Shown here: positions 36,340 to 49,692 of the stretch, in pieces
How positions within the stretch are numbered: position 1 is the first letter of the stretch
How the letters are laid out: each line of letters begins with the position of its first letter
From: Diphasiastrum complanatum
Lineage: Eukaryota; Streptophyta; Lycopodiopsida; Lycopodiales; Lycopodiaceae
Assembly: GCA_029204225.1 (NCBI GenBank)
Contig: CM055096.1
Coordinates: 72,357,349-72,421,348 of the forward strand
Reading direction: 5' to 3'
DNA: 64,000 bases
Notes under the pieces: generated by a model
The model's input: the letters and a program-made list of their open reading frames with translations, nothing else
Told to the model about the DNA's origin: nothing
Databases searched by the model: none
Program-made: the position numbers and the translations under genes

Positions 36340-39300
36340 CCGACTAAGATGCGGTCTTGGATAGGATGGAGACTAGTTCTACATCGAATCGGAAATGGAG
36401 AGCACTTGGATTCACATCCCGGGTTGGAGTGCTGATTTCTCAATGAATATTGGGTTTGGATTCACTAATTCGAGAGTAAAGCATGCTTTTCAAACTTGGT
36501 GGTAGACTGTTCTTCTCCTTGTTTGATTTTGTTAGAGATGCTGAGAATTAGTGATTGAATTCATACTTATTTTTCTGATGCTTTGAGGAAGTTTCCATTT
36601 TGAAGTAGAATGATTTGCATGAGTAGATCCACTTTCTTGTCTTAATCTGTTTTTGGGATGAATAATTTGCGTGAGTCCATAATGTTTTGGACCTTAGATT
36701 CAGATTTAGTAGCAGGATGTTTGTTGATAGATTGGTGGGGAATCAAGTTATCCAGAATGAATAGACTAACTGTTGCCGGAGATCCTGAATTTAATGTTTG
36801 CATGTTGAGGATTTGAGTTCTTTTTCTAAACTAATCCTTTTGTGATTCATGCAAACTGAAAACATTGAATGGATATTGTAAATTACCTATTCTCCAGTGT
36901 AGCAGATAAAGATTTGGAATGATCCGCATGCAATCTGAGTCCTGGAGGGGAAAAAAAAAAGAATGAATACATGCTATCTTCTCTCATTTTTCGGGAATTC
37001 TGGTCCCTGCAAAGTGGAACAGAGGGCGGTAGAGATAGTTCTGTAAGTTTGTCTTTTGGTTGTCCCAAAGGATTGCTGCTAAGAGCCTTTAATCAAACAG
37101 TAAATGCCCTGAAGTCGTATTTTCTGACTGAACGTAAAGGATTGCTGCTAAGAGCCTCTAATCAAACAGTAAATGCCCTGAAGTCGTATTTTCTGACTGA
37201 ACGTAGTTAGTCAACAAATTTTCGACTTGTTTTTTAACCTTAGGAATCCATATTTCTGAGTGTTGGACAGACAGCCCGTGTCCTGCAGTTGCTTGGCCAG
37301 AAAACATCAATAGGTTGTGCCAAACTATGGCTCGCCCTTGCCTGCAATCAGAATTTCGTTGATAGCGCGCTCCCCTGCTTTGAATCTTGGAGGTGAAGAT
37401 GCGTTTGGGAATAAAACCCCAGCAGACCAAATCTTGCATGCTATATCTCGGGTTCTGGGAGTGTGAGCAGAGTTCTTTCTGTTGGTGAAGGACTGAGAAA
37501 TGGACAAGGCTTGGCGCAGTTGGCTGCAGTCAGCAGTCCCTGTAACGTGAGGGTGGAGCAGGTTTGATTGAGCTGTTGAAGCGCTGTAGAGGGCCGAAGA
37601 GGAGCTCTATCCCACGAGTCCTGCATGTGACAAATCTATCAGTGTCTCTCTCTCTCGCATAGTGAAGCCCTCAGTAATGGCGATTGTTTGATGTGTCTCC
37701 TTCTTTTAGGGTAAACCTTTTAGGGTTTAGGAGCTTTAGGGGCCTTTGGGAGGTTTAGGCTTTGTCCATTTTTGGCATAAATTTCCTTGTTGGCTAAAGT
37801 GGTTGATTCGATGCATGGGTAGCGATTCTAGTAGTTGCATGGTTATCTACATCGATGCTTATTACATGTTGATCGACCAAAAGGTTATGAAATTTTGACA
37901 ATTGGTAACTTTAAAGTTGGTTTTTGCGAAATCAACTCGGGAAATTCAAGTTACTAGCACCCAGTTATTGAAAATTCAATTTCATGGTGCCTGGTTGTCA
38001 AAGGTTTTAAACCTTGGTTTATATATTGTTCCCGTTTTTGGGTTAGAAGCAATTTGGATTTTCTTCATGTTTTAGGCTCTTATCAACTTTGCTTTTGGCT
38101 CTCGGTATTATAACTTTTGTGAGTTACATGGCTTTGATGTGTTACATCGATAGATACCGGTAAGCCCAATTTTTATGGAACTTTGGTATCGTTGGGTTCG
38201 TAGTCAAGCTGTACTAATCGGTTTTCGAAGGGAAAACTTTCTAAGCCAATCTTGACGAAATGGAGGAAGAGGTACGGTTCTCAGGCATGTGCCCAGTAAA
38301 GGGATTTGATTCCTTGGTACTATGCTATTTTGCCACTTAACTCTGGTACTCCCAGTAAATTGAGTTAAATGATGTTTGTGTTTTTTTTCCTTTTCGACTC
38401 GGTAGAACACCGCTGGGTTTGTTATTGTTCTCGATGATTTCGATCATTAGGATTGGGCAAACCAAAGCCTTTGAGATGCTTGTTAAAGTGATTAATTGGA
38501 ATAAAGTTGATAATATTTGGAGGTAGTTCTTTATTCGACAAAAACTTACGTGTCGAATACAGTAAAAGTACCCGAATCCAATTTTTATGGATTTTCCATT
38601 AATTACAGACAACTTTAACGAAGTAATGCTTAAGCCAGTTTAATGAAAAGGGAAGCAGCCTAGCATTTACTTGTGTCTAAGGAATTTCTAATACCTTAGT
38701 TGATGAAATTTTTTGGGGGATTGAAAAATCTAAGGGAGGAAGAATAATGGACACCTGAGTTAGTAAATTAATTTGTGTTATGTAATTTGGATTTCTTGAT
38801 AATCCCTGTGGGAAGTTGCATAATACAAGTTATGGAGTGATTCCATAGTAATAATTTCATTTAATTGAATTCCTGCATGACCATGAGAATGACCGTAAAT
38901 TTTAATATGATTTGGATGAATAAGAAACATATGGATCACCAGTAAATGGCTTTCTTTTAAGGATAAGGAAAATGTTTTTACTAACCTGGAATACTTAAAA
39001 TGTGACGGTAACCCACGTGTGGAGCCTTATGGTTGGATCATCCTTTCGTAAATGGATTATTATCCATCTGGAAATAAATTTATGGATTCTCCAGTGTTTG
39101 GTTATAACGATATGTGCCTATACTTGGCATAGGAATTCTAGATTGATTTTTTGGATCTCTAGAATATCAGATATGGCGTTTAAGGATTGTCTGGAAGGAA
39201 GAGCTGGTGGTATGGGACATCAATAATTTCGGAAAGGGAATTCTAGCTGTAAAGATCTGATTATCAATGGTAAGTTTGAGTACCTATTCGCTATATGGGA

Positions 39301-41443
39301 AAATTATATCATTGGTTAATTGAAGGGTATTTTGGAAAATTTTGAGATTTAGTCTGGACCCACTAATGGTATCTCATAATTTACAAAATCAGAGAACCCT
39401 TAAAACTATTTCTCACCTTTCAAAGAACCATTACTTCTTTTAATTTTCTCAAATTTGGACATCAGATTAAATTCATATGATCCTTCCAGTATGAAAATTA
39501 TTTCTTCTTTTGAAGGACTGTTTATAATCATGTGAATTACTACTTGAATAGGGCTTGGGATTTGGAATGTTCTAGGTTATTGATATTTCAATTTCTTAGT
39601 CCCGAACTGTCTCTTATGCATAGATAGATCTCAAATAGATGATAATTACTGTCACTCGTGTTGAGAATATCTAGAAGAAAAGTCTCGTGTATTATAGAGT
39701 GAATCCTATTTGGAAGGCACTTATTATTGACTTTTCACGATTTTGATATTTTCATTTGTCATCTCTCTAGCAAACTTTTATAAGAAATTGGAAATTTCTT
39801 TTAAAAGGAGGGGTGAAGTGATGAGTAAGATTCTATCGCAAGGACCTATCAGTTGCACAGATTTGAGAGAAATTCTCTAGGGATTGTGTGGAACAATATG
39901 GAACTAGAGATGGTTTGGAATTGAAAATCATTATAAGTAGTATTGAGTAAGATCAGAAGTTACTAATTCCAGTTGTTAGGGATAGAAGTAATTTTGATCA
40001 TGGAATGTCTGTTTTAAATCAATCTAATCTTAGTTGGTGTACTAGGATCAAGAAGGGGTTGATGAGGGAAATTTTGGTGCTGTAAGTGGGTTGGAAAACT
40101 CGTGAGAGAGGATGTGTTCCTAGTCTCAGAGATTTCCCAGATATGTTATTTACTCAAGAGAAATATAATTCTTTTGTAGCTGAGTTACAAGATTCTCAAT
40201 GAGATATGAGAGTAACATATGCGGATTTTGGAGGAATCTGCCAGATAAGGACATATGTATATGTACTGGGTCATAGTGAGATTATTTTTATATGTGCACG
40301 ATTAATCTTGTATGGATCTACTATGTATTCCTGGTTGCTAGGGTTATTTGGTGCACTTAACCTAGTCGGTAAACGAATCATAATGGTTCCAAGAATGACA
40401 ACTGAATTTTCGGGAAATTCAGCAGAACTGTGGATATCTAGATTTAGTTCTAGACTGTAATCTAAAGTTTTTGGTGGAGGAAGATGGTTATTGATATCAT
40501 TTTGGTATGCTTTCTGTCTTTGACTACCTGATGGTTTGGAATTTGATAACTCACATTTTGGTTAAAGAATCCAATTTGAGGAATATTCTTAAAATCCAGT
40601 ATTTTTCTAGTGGAAAAGATTTTGGAATGATTCTTATATATTTCTTGAGTTGTGTATTAAACATAAACTCTAGCATCCTTTAGCAATTGAGTATGTTTTG
40701 AGATTCCAGAGAATTATGATTGACGAATCATAAGAATCTAATTATTTGTGATTGACGAATCATAAATGGATACTTAATCAGAGGATAATCAGGAAATGGG
40801 TTGATTCTTAGGTATGTTGAGTAATTCCCAGTTCTAATTGAGTTGAGATTTCAGATTAGCACTTTGGAAGTGTAAGTCTCTTTACTCCAGTGTTTTATTG
40901 AGTTCTCACATGCATTTCTCGTAAAGTAAAATTGTTTTTGCTTACCTTAGTGGATGGTATTCTGCTACAAATTGTAGTCTATAAGTGCTTGTGTACAAAG
41001 TTCAGTCTATATCTCTAAATTTATAGGAGACAGTTAAATCTATTGAGGTTCAGATGGATTGCTGATTTCTTGCATGTGATGCTAGAAATGGGGCTATTAA
41101 CTCATTAGAGTAACTGAAGTACTTTGGATTGAGTTATAATTGTCTGAGACTTGATGGATCTCCTAGAGATTCTAGATGATTGAATTGTTGTATTTTAGAA
41201 TATTTGGATATTCTAAGAATATTTGTACCAAGAAGCACTATTATCTACAAGAAATTGTGGATAGGATTTAGACTATCAGAAAAATGAATTTTCTTTAGCT
41301 TTTAGACTTGATCTCAGAAATAAAGAGTTAATTCACCCAGTGGTTCATGTAATTGGGATTACATGAAGGTGATGAACTTTTATTTGGACAAGATCAACCC
41401 ATTTGGAAGATTTATAGCTTAGTGTATCTTTGGATTTTGAGTT
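36340..41443 (+). other. Interior of the nested LTR element, no coding signal
   Basis: About 5.1 kb of AT-rich sequence. I found no retroelement protein blocks in either strand. A tandem duplication lies at 37,067-37,204. It continues after the hAT at 51,419-51,576. Confidence 0.6.
37067..37204. repeat. Tandem duplication, 2 x 69 bp
   Basis: Two near-identical 69 bp units beginning AAAGGATTGCTGCTAAGAGC, differing at about one base (TTTAATC against TCTAATC) and the last bases. A young local duplication. Confidence 0.85.
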
Positions 41444-41612
41444 AGTACTCCCAAGGTTGCATCGAACTGCGGTTTTCACCGAATTGAATGGATCCAATTC
41501 GAACTGTTCGAACGGTTCGAATCGACTGTTGACAGAAAAGCCCTTTTCCGCGCCCGAGGCCCCGAGTTTCGAGTTTCGAGATTTGATCGAGAGGGAGAGA
41601 AACCGCGTCCGA

Positions 41613-41716
<104 letters not shown>

Positions 41717-41855
41717 TTTATTAATGTCCTTGAATACCCTAAGGTACATAGGACTAAGAAAAGGTACATGTCAAGTGTGCACATAGGAGCTTAAAGCTCA
41801 ATCATCTATAAAACTGAATAACTGCAAATACAATGCATAAAGACAACTGGCCCAG

Positions 41856-42680
41856 TCAGGATCCAATAGCCTGGAAACATATATCACGATGCCCATCAGC
41901 ATGAAAGAAATGGTGGATGGTATGCTGTGAAGGTGTGATTAGATGTGCCTTGGACCTCTGTCGCCGGATAGGCCGCCGGTGTCGTCTCTGCTGCCGTGGC
42001 GCTCTGGGCTGTGATCTAATAACTGACTGTCTCTCTGGCCGTCGACATGGTCTCTGATGCCGGTGTACGAAGGAGTCGGGAATCTCGGCCTCTCCATCTG
42101 AGTCGCTGCCTATGGGTACCTCGGATCTCTGTCTCTGACGGGATATGCACTCATCAATGCTCAGCTGTGTCAGGGAATGTGTACCATCTAGTCTTCTCCT
42201 CCTCAGGTCTGACATCTCTCGGATCATCAGTGCGACACATCTAGGGTCCTCATAAGATATCAAGGTAGAAAGTGTAACTGGGTGCTCTCTGAACAAGCAG
42301 TAGTACCGCCCCCGTATCTCATAGTAGGCTGGACATCTGAAGAGGAAATGTGACTCGTCCTCAGTCTCATGCATAATACACATGCTACAGAGCCGGTCCT
42401 CTCGTGGGGTGCCACAATATCTGCCAGTCTCAATAGCCAGCTGATGTGAAGAAACCCGAAACTGACCCATCGCTATTCGCAGACTATGTGATATACTCCT
42501 CAGCAAGTAACCAGATACTATGGGGCAGCCAGCCGGATCAAGAGATAGAAAGTGTGTACGATAAAACTCACTCTTGGTCCCCAATGGACCCTGCCAAGTG
42601 ATATGAAGATATGATCTGTAAAGGAGGCCTTTGATGTACTGGTGGGTGCCCGCAGGTAGATCACTAATCTGGATACCCAA
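41856..42680 (-). pseudogene. LINE-2 ORF2 C-terminus with CCHC motif and basic tail
   Basis: This lies in the same frame as ORF2 but is cut off by the frameshift near 42,900 and further stops. It has FRVSSHQLAIETGRY, then CSMCIMHETEDESHFLFRC (C-x2-C-x9-H-x4-C), typical of the zinc-binding end of plant L1-like RTs. A strongly Arg-rich tail (about 42,000-41,920) is probably nucleic-acid binding. Confidence 0.78.
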
Positions 42681-42890
42681 TGTGGAGAGGAGACGGCAAG
42701 CCTGGGAGTACCATGAGAAAAGGTGTCCCTCTCAGTGTAGGCGCCGGGATGAAGATAAAGCTGCAACTACATAATGTGTACCCCCAGATCCTCTAACCTC
42801 TGTATGAATGTCACAATATGGAATAAGGCCTCAATCTAAATGGGGGGGACCGCGAACTCGGCCAAGATAATCTGGTGTGGTACTGAGGGC

Positions 42891-45464
42891 TTAGCCCTTA
42901 TCATCCGGGAGAGCAATCCAATCAGTAGCTGTCAGACCAGTACTCCATGTCTCGGAAGCATACATAGCTGAGGGCACAACCATAGTGTCAAAGAGCCGAC
43001 ACTGACAAGTCGCATCTCTGATGTGTGAGCTGAAACATAGTCTTTCCAAATCTACCAGTGAGGCATAGCCCTTCCGTACCCGGGAAATAGCTGCGTGTCT
43101 CATGCTGAACGTAGGCCCCGAGAATAGTACTTCTAGATATGTATAGGAATCAACAACCTCTAGGGGATGACCATCCCATAGAAGCTCCTGCCGCATCATG
43201 AAAGACCTAGAGGTGTTGAACACCATAACCTTAGTCTTGGCCACATTCACCGACAAACCCCACCGTGTGCAGAAAGAAAGAAGAGTATCTAAGTGTCGCT
43301 GCAAACCCTCTCTCGTCCGTGAAAGCAAAACCACATCATCAGCATAAAGGAGAATAGCAATAATAATGAGGTCGCCCAATGTACAACCCTCCCCTCCATC
43401 ACTCTGTATAACATGCTCTAGCTCGTCAATGTAAAGACCAAAAAGTGTAGGAGAGAGTGGACATCCCTGTTTGACACCAATAGTACTGACCACCTCCGGT
43501 GAAATAACTCCTGATAGTCGGACCCTGCCAATAACTCGCCTGTACAATGCTACTACCGCCTGTATAGTATCCTCTTGAAAGCCCCGATCATGAAGTCTCT
43601 GTATCAATAGATGCCTAGGCACATAATCAAATGCCTTGCGGAAATCCACAAAGCAGCAGTATACACGCTCCCTCTTGGCCTTAGCCTCCTCAATGATGGA
43701 CCTCAAAGTAAAGATATGATCCGATGTAGTATATCCCGGTCTGAAACCCGCCTGTCCAATGGCATGGAGTGATCTAACATCCATCTCTGTACTGATCTTT
43801 GACTGTAGGATAGAACCATATACTTTGGCGAAGAGGTGACTGATCATAATGGTGCGGTAGTTGTCAGCTTTCATGGGGTCCCCGCCTTTGTGGATAGGGT
43901 GAATGAGGTTTGTGGACCATGGAGAGGGAAAATCAGAGGTGACAGCTCAGTTGAATAGGATGGAGAGAAAGGGTGAGAGGATGTCGGGAGCATACTTTAG
44001 AAGTTCAGCCTCTAGCTCATCAATGTCTTTGGCTTTATGGGAATGGAGTCGTGTGATGGCCTTTTCTATAAGTTTGTTAGTGAATATGGCAGAAGTATCT
44101 GTGAGACAGGAGGTGGGAAGAGGAGGGGTATCTGGGATGGTGTACAATGCTGTGGCATATGCGACCCAAGTGCTGAGGTTTGTGATCCGTGGTGGGGGTG
44201 ACCGTGGAAGGAACCTCTTCCAGAATGAACCTGAGGAAGAACTAAAGAGGAGATCCATCAGTTTCTTACCCTGACCAATCTCGTATGCGATTTTCTTTTT
44301 TTTTGTGGTTCTGCGGTAGACACGAGATATGGTTTTGGTCATATGAGGAAGATGGGAGCAAGCATGTATGAGGTTCTGATGTAGCTGGATGCATCCCTGA
44401 TCATACCAGGGGTTATAGGGTCTATGACGTTGCTGGTCTTTGGGCCGTGGGGATGGAAAGGCAATGGAAGCTGCAGTATGGATGGTCTGGACAAGAAAGA
44501 GGGACTGCTCCTCTAAAGTATGCTCATGTGGGAAATAGGTAAGGAGATCGGAGAGGGCTTCTCTGTATAGTGGTGTGTGATGTGAAGTGTAGCGGTAGGT
44601 GGGTTTAGCTGTAGGGGTCGAAGAGAAAATAGGTGTGATGTGGAGATGACCGACAGAGACTGAGAGATATGAATGATCAGAAAGAGTGGTGCGGTGTACA
44701 GAGAAGGATGAAATGAAGTGAAGGAGAAACGGTGAACCCATGAAATAGTCGACGACGCTATGTCCTCCACTATGTGGGAAGCAAGTGTAGTCACCAGAGC
44801 CTGGCAGCTGAAGAAGGCCATTATAAATGGCCAGTCCATGAGCCTCACCCAACTGAAGCATCTGCTCCCCATATGATGTGACTGGACCCGCTGCATCCGC
44901 CGATCGCCGTATAAGACCAAGATCATCCCAATCAAGTGCATGTATCCGCTGTGGGTCATCTGCTGCTCTGTGAAATTCCGTTTGCCTAGACCCAGTCCTG
45001 GCATTGAAGTCCCCCGCTAGAAGAATATATCCTCGATTCTCATATCTGATAATGTCCGATGAAATATCCATGAAAGGTGACTCCTCCTCTGAGGTGAAAG
45101 CTGATGTCTCTGGAGGGAAATAACAAATAGCCAAGAATATGTCTTGATCTAACTCCATCAACCTGTGGTCCAACCTGATCCAGATATAGCGAGCCTGCTC
45201 GTCAGTGTATAGTAGCTCGACCCATGGCTGGAGAGAGTCTCTAAATAAGCAAGCAACACCACCTGAACCGCGACTAGTCAGTGCCCTCGTCTTCCCTCTG
45301 CAAGTAGAAAGCCAGCAAAATCCCTCAATGCAAGGAAGTCCTCTCTCAGGACTCTCATGTGTCTCAGTAAGTATAAGGATATTCCCTGTAGTACAAAAAT
45401 CTCTAAAGTCTCCTGCTGTAGCTGAAGAATGGATACCATTGCAGTTCCATAAACTTAACCGCAA
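42891..45464 (-). pseudogene. LINE-2 ORF2: AP endonuclease and reverse transcriptase with one internal stop
   Basis: One frame runs from ATG at 45,464 to 42,891, broken only by TGA at 43,944-43,946. The endonuclease begins MRLSLWNCNGI and has the conserved TETHE, ILLAGDFNART and LSDHSYLSV residues. RT has HPIHKGGDPM, AGFRPGYTTSDHIF, DFRKAFDYVP, GVKQGCPLSPTLFGLYIDEL and the intact catalytic LLYADDVVLLS. The thumb follows. Near 42,900 a small deletion and frameshift end the frame (DDKG then stop) where LINE-3 continues toward IRAKPSVPHQI. ORF2 nicks DNA and primes reverse transcription. One stop and one frameshift suggest recent inactivation. Confidence 0.88.
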
Positions 45465-45515
45465 TGCTTTTGTGAGGGCCCCCGAACCGCTCCTAAGTCC
45501 GGGGGGCCCAAATCC

Positions 45516-46315
45516 CTATGCCTCAGATTTTTGGGGGTCAATGTATCGGGCCTTACCATCCCGATATATCACCCTTTTTCCCAGTGCTTTGGCTTCGCTG
45601 AAAACCTTCCTCCTTTCGGCAACTTGCATAGGTGTGAGATCATCGTCCATGAAGACAAGGGTACCTCTCAGCCTAGCTCGTAGCCAAAGGACAGCTTGCG
45701 GCTCCTCTATTCCCGTGAACCGTATGATGAGTGTAGTTGGATCTTTTTTCTCCACGCTTTTTCCATTCCGTTGTGATGGTGGGAAAGTGTATCGGTGAGG
45801 AAACTGGATGCTTCCGTAATTGGAGCCTTAGTATCTTCAATTCCTCGCACCCGCACATTCAGAGATTTATACTTCCACATTTCTTCTTCGGATATGGCTG
45901 AGATGACGCTATTGAAAGTGTGTGTACCTTCTTTAACGTCTTCTTTGAATAGAGAGGCCCATGTTTTGGTTTCTGCCTTATGTTGCTCAATCCGTTCCTC
46001 CAATTCTTGGATCTTTCTGGTGCTGGCTGATTCTTCTTTTCTGCTCAAGGTCTCTTCCAAAGATATGATCCAGGCCATCATAGTTTGCTTCTCGATTGCC
46101 ATAGCTTGTATTGTGGTTTTCAATTGACCCATTTCCATCCTAAGGTAGCTAGATTCCAGTGTAATCTGTTCCATGCAAGAGAGAAGGTACTGTTCAAATG
46201 CTTTCGTAGGAGAGTAGGCTTCTTTAGGGAATGAGAGAGGATAATGGGAGGGGGCAGGAGAACCATGGAGAAAGGAGAGGGCCAAGGAAGAGGGGGGAGG
46301 GTTGTGTTTGTGCAT
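45516..46315 (-). pseudogene. LINE-2 ORF1, RNA-binding particle protein
   Basis: Starts MHKHNPPPSSLALSFLHGSP on the minus strand. A Pro/Ser-rich N-terminus is followed by a coiled coil (residues about 90-140, KIQELEERIEQHKAETKTWA). Then comes a fold resembling the RRM and C-terminal region of L1 ORF1 proteins (KSLNVRVRGIEDTK). One frameshift near 45,730 separates the end: TTLIIRFTGIEEPQAVLWL, VFMDDDLTPMQVAERRKVF and KRVIYRDGKARYID. It ends at 45,516, about 50 bp before ORF2. The role in binding element RNA is from family knowledge. Confidence 0.75.
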
Positions 46316-46344
46316 TGAGATTGTGCATTGTGTGTTATGTGTGA

Positions 46345-46475
46345 GAGAGAGAGTGTGTGTGTGAGATATTGTGTGTGTGTGTGTGTGAACTTAGTGGTTA
46401 GGGTTAGAAGTTAGAACTTAGAAACTATATAGAATTTAGAATTTAGGGTATACTACATAGATATTAGAGACTTGT

Positions 46476-46565
<90 letters not shown>

Positions 46566-46575
46566 ACCAGTGACC
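46345..46575 (+). repeat. hAT 5' leader with (GT)n and (GA)n tracts
   Basis: Continuation of the hAT 5' region after LINE-2: GA and GT repeats (46,344-46,387), a TTAGAACTTAGAA-type stretch also present in the hAT copy at 59,330-59,390, and a long GA tract (46,477-46,562) just before the transposase ATG. Confidence 0.7.
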
Positions 46576-49330
46576 ATGCCGAGGGATAGGGATCCCTTGT
46601 GGGATCACGTCACCATTGCTGCGGCCTATGGCACATCGGGCATGAAGAGATGGACTTGCAGATACTGTCACCAATCTTACATTGGAGGGCCCTCACGCAT
46701 CAGGGCACATTTGTTACGTTTAAGGGGGTACGAGATTGCCCCTTGCATGCATGCTCCTGACACGCTACTCACTCCTGTTGCATCGGAGGAGGTTGGCCCT
46801 TCGAGGATGGGGCCCAGACAGAGAGGTAAACATTCAACTCTTACACTTCAAAGTTCAAACATTCTAATTTCACATTGTTCAAGTTTTTAACTCACATCAA
46901 GTTTGAAGTTTCAAGTTCAACGATCATTGATCTGAGATCATCTAAATTCGAATTTATAAATTGTATTGTTTGTCTTTTTTGGCAGATTGAGATGCAGTGG
47001 CGGCGACACAGCCAGAGGCCACCACATCATGCCCCCTAGTTGCCATCCGCTCACCCCTCACTTCCCATGGCTCAGAGGATAGAGCTGCAGATGAGGCAGG
47101 GCCTAGTACTTGGCCTGACCCGCCTTCTGGTGCAGGATCCTCGACACCACCTCCAGCCATGACCATACCGGCACGGCATCATCCACCTGAGAGAGGGAGA
47201 GGTAGACGGGGCCACACTACACAGCTGGGGGGTAGGGAGTACTATGTGTCCAGCTTCGCTCCCAGAGCCATGGCAGAGGCAGAGGTTGCCGTTCTACACC
47301 TGCGATCTGCCATTTCATCTGGCTAGGACCTCGGCATGGAGGAGGGCGATGAGTGCAGTGAGTGCGATTGTAATTTGTACATTAAGTTTTCATACATTAT
47401 TGTGCCATGTGGTGGCATTGCACAATGCATACTTATTTGCCATGAAAGGTATGGTTGCACCATCATATCTGATGGTTGGAGCGATACGAGGAGGCGCCAC
47501 ATATCGAATATCCTGGTGTCTTCGTGCATGGGGACGATGTTTCTGAGATCCATCGGCACCTCTGGGGAGGCAGTCACGGGCGACTACATGTTCTCACACA
47601 TTCGAGCTACCATTGAGGAGGTCGGACCACAACACTTTGTACAGGTATATTATACTTATTACAATTCACTATAATGCTAAATGGTAATTTGTAAATGTTA
47701 ATGTTGAATGTTCATTGTTCAATGGCGATTGATTAACAATGGATTATGGTTCACTAAGCACTTGAATTTGGAATTCCAAAGTCATGCACATTGCATTGTA
47801 TGGTTGTGCAGGTGGTCACAGATAATGCGTCAAACTGCGTCTCCATGGGTACGCTCCTTATTGAGACCTACCCCCACATCTTTTGGACACGTTGTGCTAC
47901 ACACTGCCTGGACTTGTTGGTCGAGGATGTGGCCAAGATTCCATGAATTGTGTGCGTACCGCACGGTTCTTGGTGAGATTCGTCACCAAGACACCCAGGG
48001 TCCTGACCATGTTCAGGAGACAGTCCACCTTGGATGTCTTGAGACCTGCCCCCACCAGGTGCGTCCATCCACTTTGGAGGAATGAGGAGCAGTTCACAGA
48101 TAGGGAGCTCAGGGATGGCTGGAATGCCTATATCTCCCGAGTTTATCTTGATGTACGCGAGCAGGATAACCTGCTGGATGAGCTCCATATTTTCAGGCAG
48201 GAGACCTTGGAGTTTCCACTGGCCCGACACTTTTGAGAGAGGGTAATAAACTGAACATGGTCCATTACAGTTTAAACTTGTTACTTCACATTTTACTGCA
48301 CAATTAGTCAATCATATTGTAACTTGTTGGAACTTGGTTGCAACTTGCTAGTAGTAAGTACTAACTGCCCCTTGAACTGTGATTTAGGCCAGCTACGTCC
48401 CCCGTCATGGTGGTCGAAGTTTGGGGTTGATGTCCCCAAATTGCGTCGCCTTGCCATCAGGGTTTTCTCACAGGACTGCATTGCAGTCGCTTGGGAGAGA
48501 AACTGGAGTGTCCATTTCTTGATTCACACGAAGAAGAGGAATCGACTCTCATCTGCACAGTTGGAGAGGTTGGTGTACATACACGCCAACCTGAGACTTT
48601 TGGGTAGACTCCAGACCATCGCAGAGCCTATCCAGGTAACTTGTAAGCCATAAATTATAATTTCTAAATTCTAACATGTGATCCATCATCCCAAGACCCA
48701 GTTAGTAGATACTAAATAGATCATTAGACTGTAGCTAAATTTTAACTTTTGTCGGGACTCAGCCCTCCAAATTTTGTTTTGATTTCAATGTGCATTGTGA
48801 CATGTGCGTAGGTTAATCCCGATCTGATCGATGTGGCAAAGGTTCCAGAGTTGCCACCGAGAGACCAGTCAGAGGAGGACGTGTACGCATTCCTCCATGA
48901 GGAGGCCATGCAGAGTGCAGGTGAGAAATTAGGATTGTCTAAGGTCTTGAATTAAATTTTCGAAGTTCGAACTAAATATTGTAATTTACTAATTTGCAGC
49001 AATAACACGTTTGTCCCTCTTTGTGTGCACTGTGCAGGACCTGTCACTCGAGTAGAGCGTAGGAGGAGGGCAGGAGAGGGTAGCAGCTCCCGTGCTCACA
49101 ACCCTGACGACGAGGACGAGTTTGAATATGAGTCTGAGGCATCGTCAGGGTCAGAGTCCTCAGAGGAGGAGTATGTGGATGAGGAGTCCGAGGAGGGCGG
49201 GGATGAGGATGAGGGGCATCATACCTCTGCCTCTGATGAGGATTTCGTAGCGGAGCCTGCCATTCGAGAGGCCACAACAGGCTCCACAGCACCAGCGAGT
49301 GGGAGGAGACTCAGGTGTAGGAGAGCTTAG
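46576..49330 (+). pseudogene. hAT transposase gene (BED finger, DUF659, hAT dimerisation domain)
   Basis: Likely exons are 46,576-46,825, 46,998-47,325, 47,450-47,644, 47,812-48,235, 48,391-48,635, 48,812-48,920 and 49,038-49,330. Exon 1 carries a BED zinc finger (WTCRYCHQSYIGGPSRIRAH). Exon 3 has CTIISDGWSDTRRRHI with a catalytic Asp. Exon 4 has VTDNAS (second Asp) and HCLDL. Exon 5 has the C-terminal hATC block (SKFGVDVPKLRRLAIRVFSQ and HTKKRNRL). The last exon is very acidic. Stops at about 47,324, 47,944 and 48,233, and loss of about 40 codons at the exon 2 end compared with the copy at 59,505-60,233, make it non-functional. The transposase cuts and pastes the element. Confidence 0.82.
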
Positions 49331-49692
49331 AGTGCTCACTGCTCAGTGCTCATTGCACATTAGATCATTGTAGTCTGTAGATGTCACTAGATGAGCATTG
49401 ACTCTTGAGTTGTTTATAGTGTACACATCATGATTTATCATCAGACATGTCGCATGTGGCATTACATTGGTGACCGGACTCATGAGGCACCTGGCATATG
49501 TATTTACTATTATGTTATAAATCATGATATATTATGGATTCTAGTTTGAAGTTTTTGATTCCTGTAGTTAACTGTACTATGTAGTCTGTTAGTCAATTAT
49601 CTAATTACTAATGGTTAAAGGTTTAAACTTTAGATTTTTACAATTTTGATTATGGTATTTAATGTATTATGTTAGTAGTTAGTAGCTACATA
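49331..49692. other. hAT 3' untranslated region
   Basis: AT-rich sequence between the transposase stop and the nested MITE. No gene seen. The hAT tail resumes at 50,446-51,398, again without coding signal. Confidence 0.55.

Noticed and set aside
46453-46674. Ser-Leu-rich minus-strand frame
   Set aside because: Also a translation of the GA tract in the hAT leader.
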